58,661 nt of DNA from Flavobacteriales bacterium UBA7690 (GCA_002482775.1 DLGQ01000015.1:27887-86547), one strand, 5' to 3'; positions 44,068-53,138 are shown, counted from the first letter of the stretch. Made by a program: numbers and translations. The notes: generated by a model from the letters alone, not told the origin.

Positions 44068-44394
44068 GTGCAAGCAGGCCGCCGGATGTTGAAGAGACTG
44101 ATCCAGTTCACGACTTCCGAGATCGTGCTTTGGTCGGCAGGCCTTTTCGTGTTGTACTTCCTGGGAAGTAGTGGAACAGGAGGCACTGTTTGCTTGTTCG
44201 CCGGGCTGGGTTTGGAGCGCTGTTGGGGCTGTGGCCTCGGACATGCGGTGCACGATGCGATGCATTTGCAATTCACACACTCCGTGGCACATCACCCGTT
44301 CGGCATCCCGGTGCTCATCATCCTACTTTATCGGATCTTCCAACTCGCCACCCCCTACTTCAAAACCCGACCACCATGGACCAGCAACAGTTGA
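44068..44394 (+). CDS. DUF2752 membrane protein
   Basis: 108 residues from the GTG at 44068, or 102 from the ATG at 44086. Two membrane helices flank a Cys-rich motif: EIVLWSAGLFVLYFLG and FGIPVLIILLYRIFQLA. CWGCGLGHAVHDAMHLQF matches the CPxCGLTRA-type signature of DUF2752. Function is unknown. Its end overlaps the TM2 gene by 19 bases. Confidence 0.82.
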   Translation: MQAGRRMLKRLIQFTTSEIVLWSAGLFVLYFLGSSGTGGTVCLFAGLGLERCWGCGLGHAVHDAMHLQFTHSVAHHPFGIPVLIILLYRIFQLATPYFKTRPPWTSNS

Positions 44395-44741
44395 TGATGA
44401 TGTTACCCGGATTGCGCCCGGAAGAGCTCCTCGTTCTGCAGAACGTGACCACGGGAATGACCGAGAACCAGTCGCGCCAGTTCATGGCCATGTACGCGGG
44501 TACCCGTAAAGACGGGCAAACAATGCTGCTGCTCGCTCTGGTGGGCCTGTTGGGCATCGCGGGCATCCAGCGCTTCATCATCGGGCAGACCGGCATGGGC
44601 GTGGCATTCCTGCTCACGGCGGGCTTCTGCGGCATCGGCACCATCATCGATGCGGTGAACGCCAACAAGCTGGCGGCGGAGTACAACCAGGCCGAAGCCA
44701 TGAAAGCGGCCAACATGGTGAAGATGATGACCACCTCGTAG
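44376..44741 (+). CDS. TM2 domain-containing protein
   Basis: 121 residues from the ATG at 44376. The cytoplasmic N-terminal half (MDQQQLMMMLPGLRPEELLV) is followed by a TM2 domain: two helices around GIAGIQRFIIGQTGMGVAFLLTAGFCGIGTIIDAV, with the family's G-x-x-R/F-Y-like turn. A Met/Ala-rich tail ends MVKMMTTS. An open frame extends upstream to 44190, but that overlaps the DUF2752 gene in another frame and is rejected. Confidence 0.88.
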   Translation: MDQQQLMMMLPGLRPEELLVLQNVTTGMTENQSRQFMAMYAGTRKDGQTMLLLALVGLLGIAGIQRFIIGQTGMGVAFLLTAGFCGIGTIIDAVNANKLAAEYNQAEAMKAANMVKMMTTS

Positions 44742-44971
44742 GGTGGCAGAGCTGTGATAGTTCTTCGCACGGGCGTACTGGACTTCATGCTTTGTGAACC
44801 TCGACCCGTACGGTGTGGGTGGATACGCTGTGCCGGAGGGTCCAACACTGGATCGTGGAGCCATCGGTCCTTGGTTCAGCAGTTCGTAACCCTACCCCGA
44901 ACAGCACGTGGCGATCCGTGAGAGAGCAACCTTGTCTGAACCGAACGTCTTTTGGCTGGACCCCCAAGACC

Positions 44972-46126
44972 ATGAAAGCTCACCTACTGATCAAGTCGTT
45001 CGGATGCACGCTAACGTTCTTCGCTTCTATGGCGGCCGCTGGCCAGAGCGGCGTGCGCGTAGAGCATGCCTTGGAGAACGCTTGCAATGGTAATTTGAGG
45101 TACTACAATGAGCAGGAATTGGTGGATAGTGTCGTCTGGTCCACCGGGTACGTGGGTTGGAACCTGACCGACGTCCCCCCCGGCACGTATGGGTACGAGC
45201 TATTCCTGGATGGTTCAGTGGTTGCGCAAGGATCACGGGAAGTGGAGCTGGTGGGATGGGAGTTCTCAACCCCGGTCCCCGCGTATCATTCCCCGGATGA
45301 GTTCAACCTATCGGGCACACTTTCGGTACCATATTGCTTTGGCCAGATCTTCACTGGACTGTGTTGCCATCCGGACCCGGCAGTGACCTCGCTGCTCATC
45401 CTGCAGGATGGAGAACCCTTCCCGTTGACCAACGAGAATTGTGAGTTCTGTGAGAGTGTGGATTGCATCTCAGCGATCTACATGGCGAACCTTCCCTACG
45501 GTCATGTGTATGATATCGGGGTCGACGATCCTACCTGTTCCGGGGTTATCATGATGGATCAGGTCATCACCGCGTACAGCTGTGCGAACCTGGAACTGGT
45601 CACCGAAGTGGAAGATGACCTGAGCGGTGGAAGTACGGGTAGCATCCTGGTCACGGACGTGATCCCTGATCCCGCCGAGCCGCTTCCTGTGCCAGCCCCT
45701 GTGAACGGCACGTTCACCTTGTTCAACAACCAGACCGAGGAAGTGGTGGGCGCGCAGCAGACCGGTACCTATGCGGAGTGGACCGGCCTCCCGGTCGGCG
45801 AATACCGCATCAGCTTTACACCGGACCTGCTTTGCCAACCGGCCAGCCGGCTTGTCTCGATCACCGATGGCGCTGCGATCGACGAGGGGGGCACTGGTGT
45901 GCTGGATCTCTATCCACGGATCGCGGAGGATCACATCGTTCTGACATCCACTGCAGGGGCTATTCCTGTTGATGTACACGTCGTGGACTTGAACGGTCGG
46001 GAGGTCGTGAGCCGTCAGGCCATGTCCCCGGGTCGCATCCCACTGATCCATTTGGCTCCCGGCCCGTACGTGCTGATCGCACACCAGGGTGGAGAGAAAC
46101 TACGGGCGCGTTTCATCAAGCGCTGA
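44972..46126 (+). CDS. Cys-rich secreted protein with T9SS type A tail
   Basis: 384 residues from the ATG at 44972. The signal peptide is MKAHLLIKSFGCTLTFFASMAAAGQ. The mature part is Cys-rich, notably GLCCHPDP, ENCEFCESVDC and a later YSCAN, suggesting several disulfides. A central region (GGSTGSILVTDVIPDPAEPLP) looks like a flexible linker between beta domains. The last 70 residues (PVDVHVVDLNGREVVSRQAM ... IHLAPGPYVLIAHQGGEKLRARFIKR) match the Por secretion tail, so T9SS export and surface anchoring or release are predicted. Function otherwise unknown. It converges with the HAD gene with a four-base gap. Confidence 0.86.
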   Translation: MKAHLLIKSFGCTLTFFASMAAAGQSGVRVEHALENACNGNLRYYNEQELVDSVVWSTGYVGWNLTDVPPGTYGYELFLDGSVVAQGSREVELVGWEFSTPVPAYHSPDEFNLSGTLSVPYCFGQIFTGLCCHPDPAVTSLLILQDGEPFPLTNENCEFCESVDCISAIYMANLPYGHVYDIGVDDPTCSGVIMMDQVITAYSCANLELVTEVEDDLSGGSTGSILVTDVIPDPAEPLPVPAPVNGTFTLFNNQTEEVVGAQQTGTYAEWTGLPVGEYRISFTPDLLCQPASRLVSITDGAAIDEGGTGVLDLYPRIAEDHIVLTSTAGAIPVDVHVVDLNGREVVSRQAMSPGRIPLIHLAPGPYVLIAHQGGEKLRARFIKR

Positions 46127-46130
46127 CGGA

Positions 46131-46766
46131 TCATAATAGCCTTAGGCGTTGGGTCAGGCCAAGGATATCCTCGTGCGCCAATTCCAAATGTTCGGCGTGC
46201 AACCCGGCTTGGCGCGCTCCTCGCACATGCTGTATGCTGTCGTCCATGAACAGTGTCCGTGCAGGATCCGCACCATGCTTCTCTAGAACGTGGAGGAACG
46301 AAGCGGCATCTGGTTTACGCAGGCCGATCTCGCAGCTGTAGTAAGCGCCGTGGAACAAGGCCTTGAAGTCGGTGATGCCGTTCTCCTGTGCGATGATGGC
46401 CTCGAAGGCGGGCACATGGATGGCGTTGGTATTGCTGAGCAGGAGCACTTGGTAGCGTTGCTTCAGGCGGTGGACCAGGTCGATGCGCTGTGGATGTACC
46501 GAGCCGAGCATGGCGTTCCAGCTGGTATCGATCACCGTATCTGTGAGGCCGGACCCCAGCACAGCACGTATGCGATCACGGAATTCAGCCGGGGAAAGGG
46601 CGCCCACCTCAAAACCATCGAAGAGGTGGTCCTGCTGCGCCTGGCTGTAGAGCTGCTCGAAATCAGCATGCCCCAAGGCCTGGAAAGCCTCTGCCGTGGC
46701 GTGGTAATCCACATCGATCAGTACGCCGCCGAGGTCCAGCAGGATGGTGTCGTAGGTCTGTTGCAC
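46131..46766 (-). CDS. HAD-IA family hydrolase (YihX-like)
   Basis: 211 residues from a GTG at 46766. Motif I is DTILLDLGGVLIDVD, with Gly in place of the second Asp of DxDx, as in the DLGxV subfamily that includes YihX. Motif II is LLLSNTN, motif III the Lys of GLRKPDAASF, motif IV LFMDDS. A phosphatase on a small sugar-phosphate substrate is likely; the substrate is unknown. The open frame continues upstream through the tRNA, giving the AQQDLNLRPRDYESPALTAEL artefact, and is rejected. A perfect -7 box (TAGTTTTG) lies directly before the GTG. Confidence 0.88.
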   Translation of the reverse strand: MQQTYDTILLDLGGVLIDVDYHATAEAFQALGHADFEQLYSQAQQDHLFDGFEVGALSPAEFRDRIRAVLGSGLTDTVIDTSWNAMLGSVHPQRIDLVHRLKQRYQVLLLSNTNAIHVPAFEAIIAQENGITDFKALFHGAYYSCEIGLRKPDAASFLHVLEKHGADPARTLFMDDSIQHVRGARQAGLHAEHLELAHEDILGLTQRLRLL

Positions 46767-46772
46767 GGTGGG

Positions 46773-46780
46773 CAAAACTA
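46773..46780 (-). promoter_or_regulatory. -7 box for the HAD gene
   Basis: TAGTTTTG on the minus strand, a perfect TAnnTTTG match, ending six bases before the GTG start at 46766. It supports that start and implies a nearly leaderless mRNA. Confidence 0.5.
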
Positions 46781-46852
46781 GGCTTCGGCCGCTGCGGTCT
46801 ATTTTCGCGCCTGTTTGCCGGTAGGCAAGCTCCCGCGTTCGCGCGGAAGACC

Positions 46853-46925
46853 GGGCCCATAGCTCAGCGGTCAGAGCAGGGGACTCATAATCCCTTGGTC
46901 GCAGGTTCAAATCCTGCTGGGCCCA
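46853..46925 (+). tRNA. tRNA with CAU anticodon, probably tRNA-Ile2 (lysidine-modified)
   Basis: 73 bases folding into a clean cloverleaf. Acceptor GGGCCCA/TGGGCCC, D stem GCTC/GAGC with loop AGCGGTCA, anticodon stem GGGGA/TCCCT with loop CTCATAA (anticodon CAT at 46886-46888), variable loop TGGTC, T stem GCAGG/CCTGC with loop TTCAAAT. Discriminator A46925; CCA is not encoded. The core GACTCATAATCxCTTGGTCGC is close to E. coli ileX, which favours the AUA-decoding Ile2 identity over Met. It would need TilS (lysidine) and t6A37. Confidence 0.95.
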
Positions 46926-46927
46926 CT

Positions 46928-48730
46928 TCAATAGGGCTTCACGGCGCTTACGCGCATGAAGACGTCGTCCATCAGGAACCGGGAGCGCAGATCCTTGTTC
47001 CAGAAATAGAAACGCAGGCGATCGCCCTTGTTGAGCGCAGGCACGGGGATGCGGTATTCCAATTGTTGCCAAACACCGGGTCGGCTGGGCACGGGGTTCA
47101 ATCGGAACGGTTCATAGAACCGGACGGTGTCCTGGGCATCACGCACTTCGGTAACGCCCAAGGCATGCAACGAGGCTTCGGGTCGTGCATCGAATCGTTG
47201 GAGGCCGACTTCCAAGTAGAGTACCCGGCCCGCAGGGATCGTATCGGTGGTCGCCTCGAAGAGGAGCCCGAACTCATGGTATTGATCGAAAAGGCACACC
47301 GTGGCCGGGCTGTAAGCACCTTCCCAAGGCACACGGAAACCGCGGCTCCAGAAGGTGCAGTTCTGGTCCATGCCACAGGTCTCTTCCAGGATCACCTCCA
47401 TTCCGTTCGGGTTGAACGGTGCTTCTTGGTAGTTACCACCCAGCTTGTTGCGGTGCGCCTCGTCGAACCGGAGGAACGAATAGGTGTACTTCTCGCGATC
47501 CATGCTCTCCGGATGGAGGAACCCGTTGTGGAATTGCCAGAGTTGCGCTAGGTTGAGGAGGATACAGGCCAGGACGAACACCCGGGCGATATGGAGCCAA
47601 CGCGGTCGCCAACGTTCCAGTACCAAGGCCATGGGGATCACCAGGATGGGATAGTGATCGATGTAGACGCGGCTCGCGAAACCGCCACCATAATACCAGA
47701 TCCACCAACTGCTGATGATGTAGGTGCTGACCAACCAGTATACCAAGCTCCACGTGCTGCGCCAGCGGTCCGTACGCCAAAGCAGTATGGCACACAACGC
47801 CGGTAGCAGCATCAACGGTGTCCAGAGGAACAGGCCGCGGCGGAAGCCGATGAGCACTTTTACGATCTCGGGCCTGGTCCAGTGGAAGCCCTCTCCCTTG
47901 TACCCATACTCCACCCAGTTGCCCGTCTGCATGTGCCACAGGACGGATTGGATGCCGATGATGGAAGCGCATGCGATGATGCCCAGGACCAAGGCCGATC
48001 GTTGCTGGAACAACCGGGTGAAGAAAGCGCCCAGTGTTCTCCCCGAGACCAGCGGAACGGCCAGCAGCACCATGGCGTTCACAGGGCGGATCAATATCGC
48101 AAGGCCCAAGAAAGCGCCACAGGCCACGATCCACCAGCGCGATGCCCCCGCGTGTATGCGCTGCACGGCCAGCAAGAAAGCACTGATCACACAGAACGAG
48201 TAGACATGGGACCACCCCGGTTGCATCGCGGCATATTGGATCAAGGGAGTGCCCAATGTCAGCCCTATGATGATGAGGGCAACGATACCGTCGCGCACAC
48301 CGAGCCCGATCAGCAGCGCGCGCAGGGCAAGTAGTCCGAGGAGCAGGTAGACCCACCCGCCCACAGCAATGGCTTTCTGCTCATGTTCGCTGGTCCCGTC
48401 CTGGGGTCCGTCCGGATCCTGAACGGCGAGGGCATGCCCGATACCGAACCAAGGGGCCATCATCACGCTGGTGCCGCAGTAGTATTTGTTCAGCGTCCCG
48501 GTAGGGGTGTACTTCACGTAAGTGGAGTTGAACGCTTCACGCCCGAGATCATCGCGGATGAAGAATGCCTGGAGGTATCCATAGTACCCACGGGCATCGC
48601 TGCGGATGGTCTCTTTCCAACCATCGCCATCGGTACCGTGCCACAAGCCACGTACGGTCAATGCGGCAGTAAGCAGCACCATGGCCCAAACCACGAAAAG
48701 GGAGGTCGATCTGGCGCTTGTAGGGGTCAT
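46928..48730 (-). CDS. GT-C-like polytopic membrane protein
   Basis: 600 residues from the ATG at 48730; TTG at 48736 is in frame. The N-terminal part has about ten membrane helices. An acidic loop after the first one (DGDGWKETIRSDARGYYGYLQAFF) resembles the first periplasmic loop of GT-C glycosyltransferases, with Asp-containing sites for lipid-linked sugar donors. Conserved-looking internal text includes YYCGTSVMMAPWFGIGHAL, AILIRPVNAMVLL and IISSWWIWYYGGGFASRVYIDHYPI. The C-terminal 170 residues form a soluble domain (YLEVGLQRFDAR, VWQQLEYRIPVPALNKGDRLRFYFWNKD), probably periplasmic. Donor and acceptor are unknown. It lies two bases from the tRNA and 22 bases downstream of the PAP2-like gene. 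Confidence 0.8.
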   Translation of the reverse strand: MTPTSARSTSLFVVWAMVLLTAALTVRGLWHGTDGDGWKETIRSDARGYYGYLQAFFIRDDLGREAFNSTYVKYTPTGTLNKYYCGTSVMMAPWFGIGHALAVQDPDGPQDGTSEHEQKAIAVGGWVYLLLGLLALRALLIGLGVRDGIVALIIIGLTLGTPLIQYAAMQPGWSHVYSFCVISAFLLAVQRIHAGASRWWIVACGAFLGLAILIRPVNAMVLLAVPLVSGRTLGAFFTRLFQQRSALVLGIIACASIIGIQSVLWHMQTGNWVEYGYKGEGFHWTRPEIVKVLIGFRRGLFLWTPLMLLPALCAILLWRTDRWRSTWSLVYWLVSTYIISSWWIWYYGGGFASRVYIDHYPILVIPMALVLERWRPRWLHIARVFVLACILLNLAQLWQFHNGFLHPESMDREKYTYSFLRFDEAHRNKLGGNYQEAPFNPNGMEVILEETCGMDQNCTFWSRGFRVPWEGAYSPATVCLFDQYHEFGLLFEATTDTIPAGRVLYLEVGLQRFDARPEASLHALGVTEVRDAQDTVRFYEPFRLNPVPSRPGVWQQLEYRIPVPALNKGDRLRFYFWNKDLRSRFLMDDVFMRVSAVKPY

Positions 48731-48739
48731 CACCAACTG

Positions 48740-48747
48740 CGAAGATG
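48740..48747 (-). promoter_or_regulatory. -7-like box for the GT-C gene
   Basis: CATCTTCG on the minus strand, two mismatches to TAnnTTTG, nine bases before the ATG at 48730. Weak; the gene may instead be read from the rpoN promoter. Confidence 0.25.
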
Positions 48748-48752
48748 CACGA

Positions 48753-49370
48753 TCAGATGTACCAGTGGAACAGTGTTGTGGTGTGTACGCAACCCCACCC
48801 TACCAGTGCTCCTAAGATCACTTGGCTCTGTGTGTGGTCGCTCGTGAGCAACCGTGCAGTACCTAGGAGCCCGGCCAGGATGATGACCACCGCCGAGAGA
48901 TCCAGCAAGGGTAAGTGGTGGATGAACGAGAGTCCTGAAAGCATGCCGATGACGCCACCGGCCCCGACCATGTGGGCGCTGATCTTCCAGAAGAACGTGA
49001 TAACGAATGTGAGTGCCGTGGCAAGTATGGACCCGAAGAGGACGGCCAGCAACGCGGGGTGTACAGGTGCCTGGCGGAACAAGTAGTACGCTAGCCCGAA
49101 ATGGATCAGCGTTAGGAGGTACGGTGCGATACGTTCTTGGCGGATGTGCATGTGGACGTCGCGGACCACGCCGGCCTTGATCAACAGCAATGTGCTGGTC
49201 AACGGGAACGCGATGGTCATTACGGCCAGCATGGCGAGCATGATCGACCGTGCAGGCGGCGGCACGAAGTACACCAGCGGTGGGTCAACATACATGGCCA
49301 GCGCCACGGCGATCACCGGCATCAGGATAGGATGCAACACCCACGAAAGGATCTTTGCGATGGGCAGCAT
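48753..49370 (-). CDS. PAP2-like polytopic membrane protein
   Basis: 205 residues from the ATG at 49370; a GTG one codon upstream is equivalent. Six membrane helices are visible. The polar segments RDVHMHIRQERIAPY, SAHMVGAGGVIGMLSG and SDHTQSQVILGALVG resemble the phosphatase motifs of PAP2 enzymes (the Lys/Arg-rich motif, the SxxxH-like motif and the Hx5 Gx3G motif), though divergent. A lipid-phosphate phosphatase role in envelope lipid recycling is inferred and uncertain. It lies 34 bases after rpoN and just ahead of the GT-C gene, all on the minus strand. Confidence 0.75.
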   Translation of the reverse strand: MLPIAKILSWVLHPILMPVIAVALAMYVDPPLVYFVPPPARSIMLAMLAVMTIAFPLTSTLLLIKAGVVRDVHMHIRQERIAPYLLTLIHFGLAYYLFRQAPVHPALLAVLFGSILATALTFVITFFWKISAHMVGAGGVIGMLSGLSFIHHLPLLDLSAVVIILAGLLGTARLLTSDHTQSQVILGALVGWGCVHTTTLFHWYI

Positions 49371-49404
49371 CACAGGAATGCACCAGTGGGAAGTTCCAGT
49401 GCGC

Positions 49405-50868
49405 TCACAGTTCTTTGCGCAGGCGGGCCACCGGGATGCTCAGTTGCTCACGGTACTTCGCCACGGTGCGCCGTGCGATGTTGTACCCTTTGCCCTTCAG
49501 CAAGGCGGTCAGTTCATCGTCGGTCAGCGGTTTGCGTTTCTCTTCGGCCTCGATGGCATCCTTCAGGATCTTCTTCACCTCGCGTGTGCTCACCTCTTCG
49601 CCGGCCTCGTTGGTAAGGCTTTCGCTGAAGAAGAATTTCAGCAGGAAGGTGCCGTAGTTGGTCTGCACGTACTTGCTGTTCGCCACGCGGCTGATGGTGC
49701 TGATGTCCAACCCTACACGCTCGGCGATGTCCTTCAGGATCATCGGCTTCATCTTCGCCTCGTCACCGGTCAGGAAGAACTCGCGTTGGTGTTCCATGAT
49801 GGCTTCCATGGTCACGAGCAAGGTGTTCTGCCGCTGCTTGATCGCATCGATGAACCACTTGGCACTGTCCAGCTTCTGCTTGATGAACTGGAGCGCATCG
49901 CGCTGGTCCTTGTCCTTCTTGTTGCGCGAGTAATCCTTGATCATTTCGCGGTAGGCACGGCTCACGCGCAGCTCGGGGGCGTTGCGTCCGTTCAGCGAAA
50001 GTTCCAGCATGCCATCGATGGCCATCACGGCGAAATCGGGGATGATCTCTTGCGAAGGTTTGTCCGTTTCGCGCATCGTGTTCCCGGGCTTCGGGTTCAG
50101 GTGTACGATCAGGTCGATAGCTCCTTTCAGGGCCTCTTCATCGATCTCCAGGCGGTCCAGGATGCGGTCGTAGTGTTTCTTGCTGAAGGCTTCGAAATTC
50201 TTGTCGAGGATCTCTTGTGCCACGCGCTGTTCCAAGCTGTGCGGCATACGCTCCACTTGGATCAGCAAGCATTCGCGCAGGTCACGTGCGGCCACGCCGG
50301 GCGGATCCAAGGACTGAAGCACCTTTAATGCCTTCTGCAATTCGGTCACTTCGCACATCACGTTCTGCGTGAAGGCGAGGTCGTTCACGATGCTGTCCAG
50401 ATCGCGGCGCAGGTAACCATCTTCATCCAGGTTGCCGATCAGGTTCTCCGCCAGCATGGTGATGCGTTCATCCACATTGCGCAAGGAGAGTTGCGCCTTC
50501 ATGTTATCCTGGAAGGTGCTGCCACCGGCCAAGGGGATGTCGCGCTCTTCGTCATCCGGGCCGCTGTTGTTCACGCTCAGCTTGTAATCCGGCGTGTCAT
50601 CGTCCTGGAAGTAGTCGCTCATGTCGAAATCATCGCGCTCATTCTCCTCGTTGCCCTGCACCTCCTGGCTTTCGGCGATCGCCTGGTCCTCGGTGGGCGT
50701 ATCCTCCTCGTCATGGTCCTCTCCCTCTTCCAAGGCAGGGTTCTCTTCGATCTCCTGCTTCACGCGTTGTTCCAATTCCGCAGTGGGCACCTGCAGCAAT
50801 TTCATCAACTGGATCTGCTGCGGCGAGAGCTTTTGCTGCAGCTTGAAGTAAAGGCCTTGTTTGAGCAT
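49405..50868 (-). CDS. rpoN: RNA polymerase sigma-54 factor
   Basis: 487 residues from the ATG at 50868. Region I is the Gln/Leu-rich MLKQGLYFKLQQKLSPQQIQLMKLLQVPTAELEQRVKQEIEENPALEEGE. A long acidic region II follows (EEDTPTEDQAIAES ... DDFDMSDYFQDDD). The core-binding domain and the helix-turn-helix (LKDIAERVGLDISTISRVANSKYVQT) lead to the C-terminal RpoN box ARRTVAKYRE, which reads the -24 promoter element. It directs transcription that depends on AAA+ enhancer-binding proteins, none of which are in this window. An upstream extension to 51048 is rejected. Confidence 0.96.
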   Translation of the reverse strand: MLKQGLYFKLQQKLSPQQIQLMKLLQVPTAELEQRVKQEIEENPALEEGEDHDEEDTPTEDQAIAESQEVQGNEENERDDFDMSDYFQDDDTPDYKLSVNNSGPDDEERDIPLAGGSTFQDNMKAQLSLRNVDERITMLAENLIGNLDEDGYLRRDLDSIVNDLAFTQNVMCEVTELQKALKVLQSLDPPGVAARDLRECLLIQVERMPHSLEQRVAQEILDKNFEAFSKKHYDRILDRLEIDEEALKGAIDLIVHLNPKPGNTMRETDKPSQEIIPDFAVMAIDGMLELSLNGRNAPELRVSRAYREMIKDYSRNKKDKDQRDALQFIKQKLDSAKWFIDAIKQRQNTLLVTMEAIMEHQREFFLTGDEAKMKPMILKDIAERVGLDISTISRVANSKYVQTNYGTFLLKFFFSESLTNEAGEEVSTREVKKILKDAIEAEEKRKPLTDDELTALLKGKGYNIARRTVAKYREQLSIPVARLRKEL

Positions 50869-50875
50869 GACGGTG

Positions 50876-50883
50876 CGAAAATA
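50876..50883 (-). promoter_or_regulatory. -7-like box for rpoN
   Basis: TATTTTCG on the minus strand, one mismatch to TAnnTTTG, ending seven bases before the rpoN ATG. Confidence 0.4.
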
Positions 50884-51191
50884 CGGGGTGGGAGACACCG
50901 GGTACGGAACATCGTTCGCCGGAAGACTGTTCAAGCGATCCCCGCGCGATCGTTCGGAGGGTGCGCCGGATCGATGATCGGATGGTGGAACGGGGTGTAG
51001 TGCCACCTTAGCCATCCATTCCCCACCATGTTGCACGCTCCCCATCAAAGAACCGCCCGTGTTCGTTTTCCGCTGCGACCGATCAGCCAGTTGGCCGTGC
51101 TATCCGCGCAGCTTTCTGGCCATTGGTGCCACTGCCGTTCGCGGATGTGCGGGCCCCGCATGCGTATGGAGCTCTTTTCGGTGTGGCGATC

Positions 51192-51199
51192 GAACTTTG
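51192..51199 (+). promoter_or_regulatory. -7-like box for the LytS-type kinase
   Basis: GAACTTTG, one mismatch to TAnnTTTG, ending four bases before the GTG start at 51204. Confidence 0.4.
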
Positions 51200-51203
51200 A
51201 CCG

Positions 51204-53138
51204 GTGAAGCAGACACTCCCCTTGCTTTTGCTGGCCACGTGCTTCGTGGGCTGTGGTGGTGACCTTGATCGGGTGGAACGGTACACGGGCGAGGTGCTGG
51301 ACACGATAACGTATCGCGCGGAGCTGGACTCGGCCAAGCACCTGTTGCGCAGGAGCGATATCGACGGCCTAGAGCGCCTCATCGTCCCGATCCTGGAAGG
51401 TACCGAAGACCGGCCAGCGCTGCGTGATCAAAGGCTGCAGGCCCTTTCCTTGCGAGGTCAGGTGTACCAGCGGCGCTCCCACATCGATAGTGCGCTGGCG
51501 TGTTACGAGGATGCCTTGATCATCGCCGGAACGGCCTCCGACACGTTCTGGATGGGGACGGCATGGCTCAACATCGGTGTGGCGCGCGAGATCCAGGGTG
51601 ATTATGCCGGTGCGATGGAGGCGGGGCTGAACGCCCTGCGCTGGAAAAAGCTGGTGGGCGACAGCCTCAGCTTGGCGCGTATCCTCAACAACATGAGCAT
51701 ACTTCAATGGCGACGCGACAGCACCCAGGAAGCCGTGGAGTTGCTCGAACGTAGCCTTGCCATTAAGCGGAAACTAGATCCCGTTGGTGTGGCGGGTGGC
51801 CTGAACGGCCTGGGTGTGCTACTGATCGAAGAGCAACGCTACGACACGGCCATAGCGGTGCTGAAGGAGAGCCTGGCCTTGCAGGATAGCCTACAGGCGG
51901 GCACCCAGCAGGAGGTGCAGCTAAGCAACATCGGTTTGGCCTTCGAGCGCGCGGGTGCGTTGGATAGCGCGGTGCATTATTACGAATGGGCCTTGCTGGA
52001 TGCGCGTGCGAACGGCAACAATGAAGTGGAGATCCGGGCGCTGTACGGACTGGGCGATGTGCGCCGATCACAAGGCAGGTTCGCTGAAGCACGACAGCTG
52101 TTGGATAGCAGCTTGGCGATCTCGCAACGTATCGGTTCGTTGGGGGATATGAAAGAGGCGCACATCTCGCTGATGCACCTGCACGAGAAGCTCAACGACC
52201 CCGAGACCGCGTTGGAGCATTTCCGCACGTACCACGAGCTGAATGATTCGTTGATGAACGAGGCCACGCGTGCCGAGATGGCCGAGTTACAATTGCGCTA
52301 CGATACCGGGCAAAGGGATCGGGAGAACGCCGACCTGCGCACAGCACAAGAGCTCACCAGCCTCCGCGCCGATCGCAACCGCTGGACGGCCATCGGCATC
52401 GGCGTGCTGGCCCTGGCGATCGTAGTGTTTGCATGGACCATCGTGCAGCGCAACCGCGAGCGGGCGCGCCAGCGTGAGGCGGAATTGGAACAGGAAGCCC
52501 TGCGGTTACAGATGGATCCACACTTCCTCTTCAACGCGTTGAACACGATACCCGGTCTCTACGCCAGTGGTGATGCGGCTACAGCGAACGACCACGTCGG
52601 TCATTTATCGCGCTTCTTGCGGTTGGTGCTGGAGACCAGCAGAAGGCGCACGATCCCGCTGCTGCAAGAGGTCGAGCTTGTTGAACATTACCTGCGCATC
52701 AGTTCGAACCGGAAGCCGGATAGTTTCACGTGGGAGGTGAAGGTGATGCCATACGTGCAAGCGGAGCGGATCGCTGTTCCACCGATGCTGATACAACCGG
52801 TGGTGGAGAACGCCATCGAGCACGGGTTCTCCGGGCACGCGAAAGGGCATTTGTCCGTGCTGGTGGATCGCGCCGGAAGTGTATTGCACATCGAGGTGAA
52901 GGATGATGGCAAAGGCCGCACCCACGCCGCGCAACGCCCCACGCGTCGCAACGGCACATCCATGGGGATCGATCTGGTACGTAAACGCATCGCGCTATTC
53001 GACCGCGCCACCACCACGACCGAAGCTGTGGAAGTGCGTGACGGCACCGCAGCGGATGGAACGCCGCGCGGCACCACCGTCACCATACGTTTGCGCGTAC
53101 AAATGATGAGCGAGCATGCTGCGGTTGGTGATCGTTGA
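51204..53138 (+). CDS. TPR sensor histidine kinase, LytS/His_kinase type
   Basis: 644 residues from a GTG at 51204. The N-terminus is a signal-peptide-like stretch ending in a lipobox-like FVGC. About eight TPR units follow (residues 60-380), then one membrane helix (WTAIGIGVLALAIVVFAWTIV), a short coiled coil and the kinase core. The phospho-acceptor is H440 in ALRLQMDPHFLFNALNTI, the mark of the His_kinase/LytS family. The ATP-binding domain has QPVVENAIEHGF (N box) and VKDDGKG (D box). The TPR domain is predicted periplasmic. It overlaps the next gene, its cognate LytTR regulator, by 23 bases. Confidence 0.93.
   Translation: MKQTLPLLLLATCFVGCGGDLDRVERYTGEVLDTITYRAELDSAKHLLRRSDIDGLERLIVPILEGTEDRPALRDQRLQALSLRGQVYQRRSHIDSALACYEDALIIAGTASDTFWMGTAWLNIGVAREIQGDYAGAMEAGLNALRWKKLVGDSLSLARILNNMSILQWRRDSTQEAVELLERSLAIKRKLDPVGVAGGLNGLGVLLIEEQRYDTAIAVLKESLALQDSLQAGTQQEVQLSNIGLAFERAGALDSAVHYYEWALLDARANGNNEVEIRALYGLGDVRRSQGRFAEARQLLDSSLAISQRIGSLGDMKEAHISLMHLHEKLNDPETALEHFRTYHELNDSLMNEATRAEMAELQLRYDTGQRDRENADLRTAQELTSLRADRNRWTAIGIGVLALAIVVFAWTIVQRNRERARQREAELEQEALRLQMDPHFLFNALNTIPGLYASGDAATANDHVGHLSRFLRLVLETSRRRTIPLLQEVELVEHYLRISSNRKPDSFTWEVKVMPYVQAERIAVPPMLIQPVVENAIEHGFSGHAKGHLSVLVDRAGSVLHIEVKDDGKGRTHAAQRPTRRNGTSMGIDLVRKRIALFDRATTTTEAVEVRDGTAADGTPRGTTVTIRLRVQMMSEHAAVGDR

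Noticed and set aside
44742..44971. Search for a gene or RNA in the 230-bp gap before the Cys-rich secreted protein.
   Set aside because: Only short frames without signal or similarity were seen and no terminator or structured element could be supported.
46767..47072. An N-terminal extension of the HAD gene reading AQQDLNLRPRDYESPALTAEL.
   Set aside because: This is the antisense translation of the tRNA, a well-known artefact; the HAD domain begins at the GTG at 46766.
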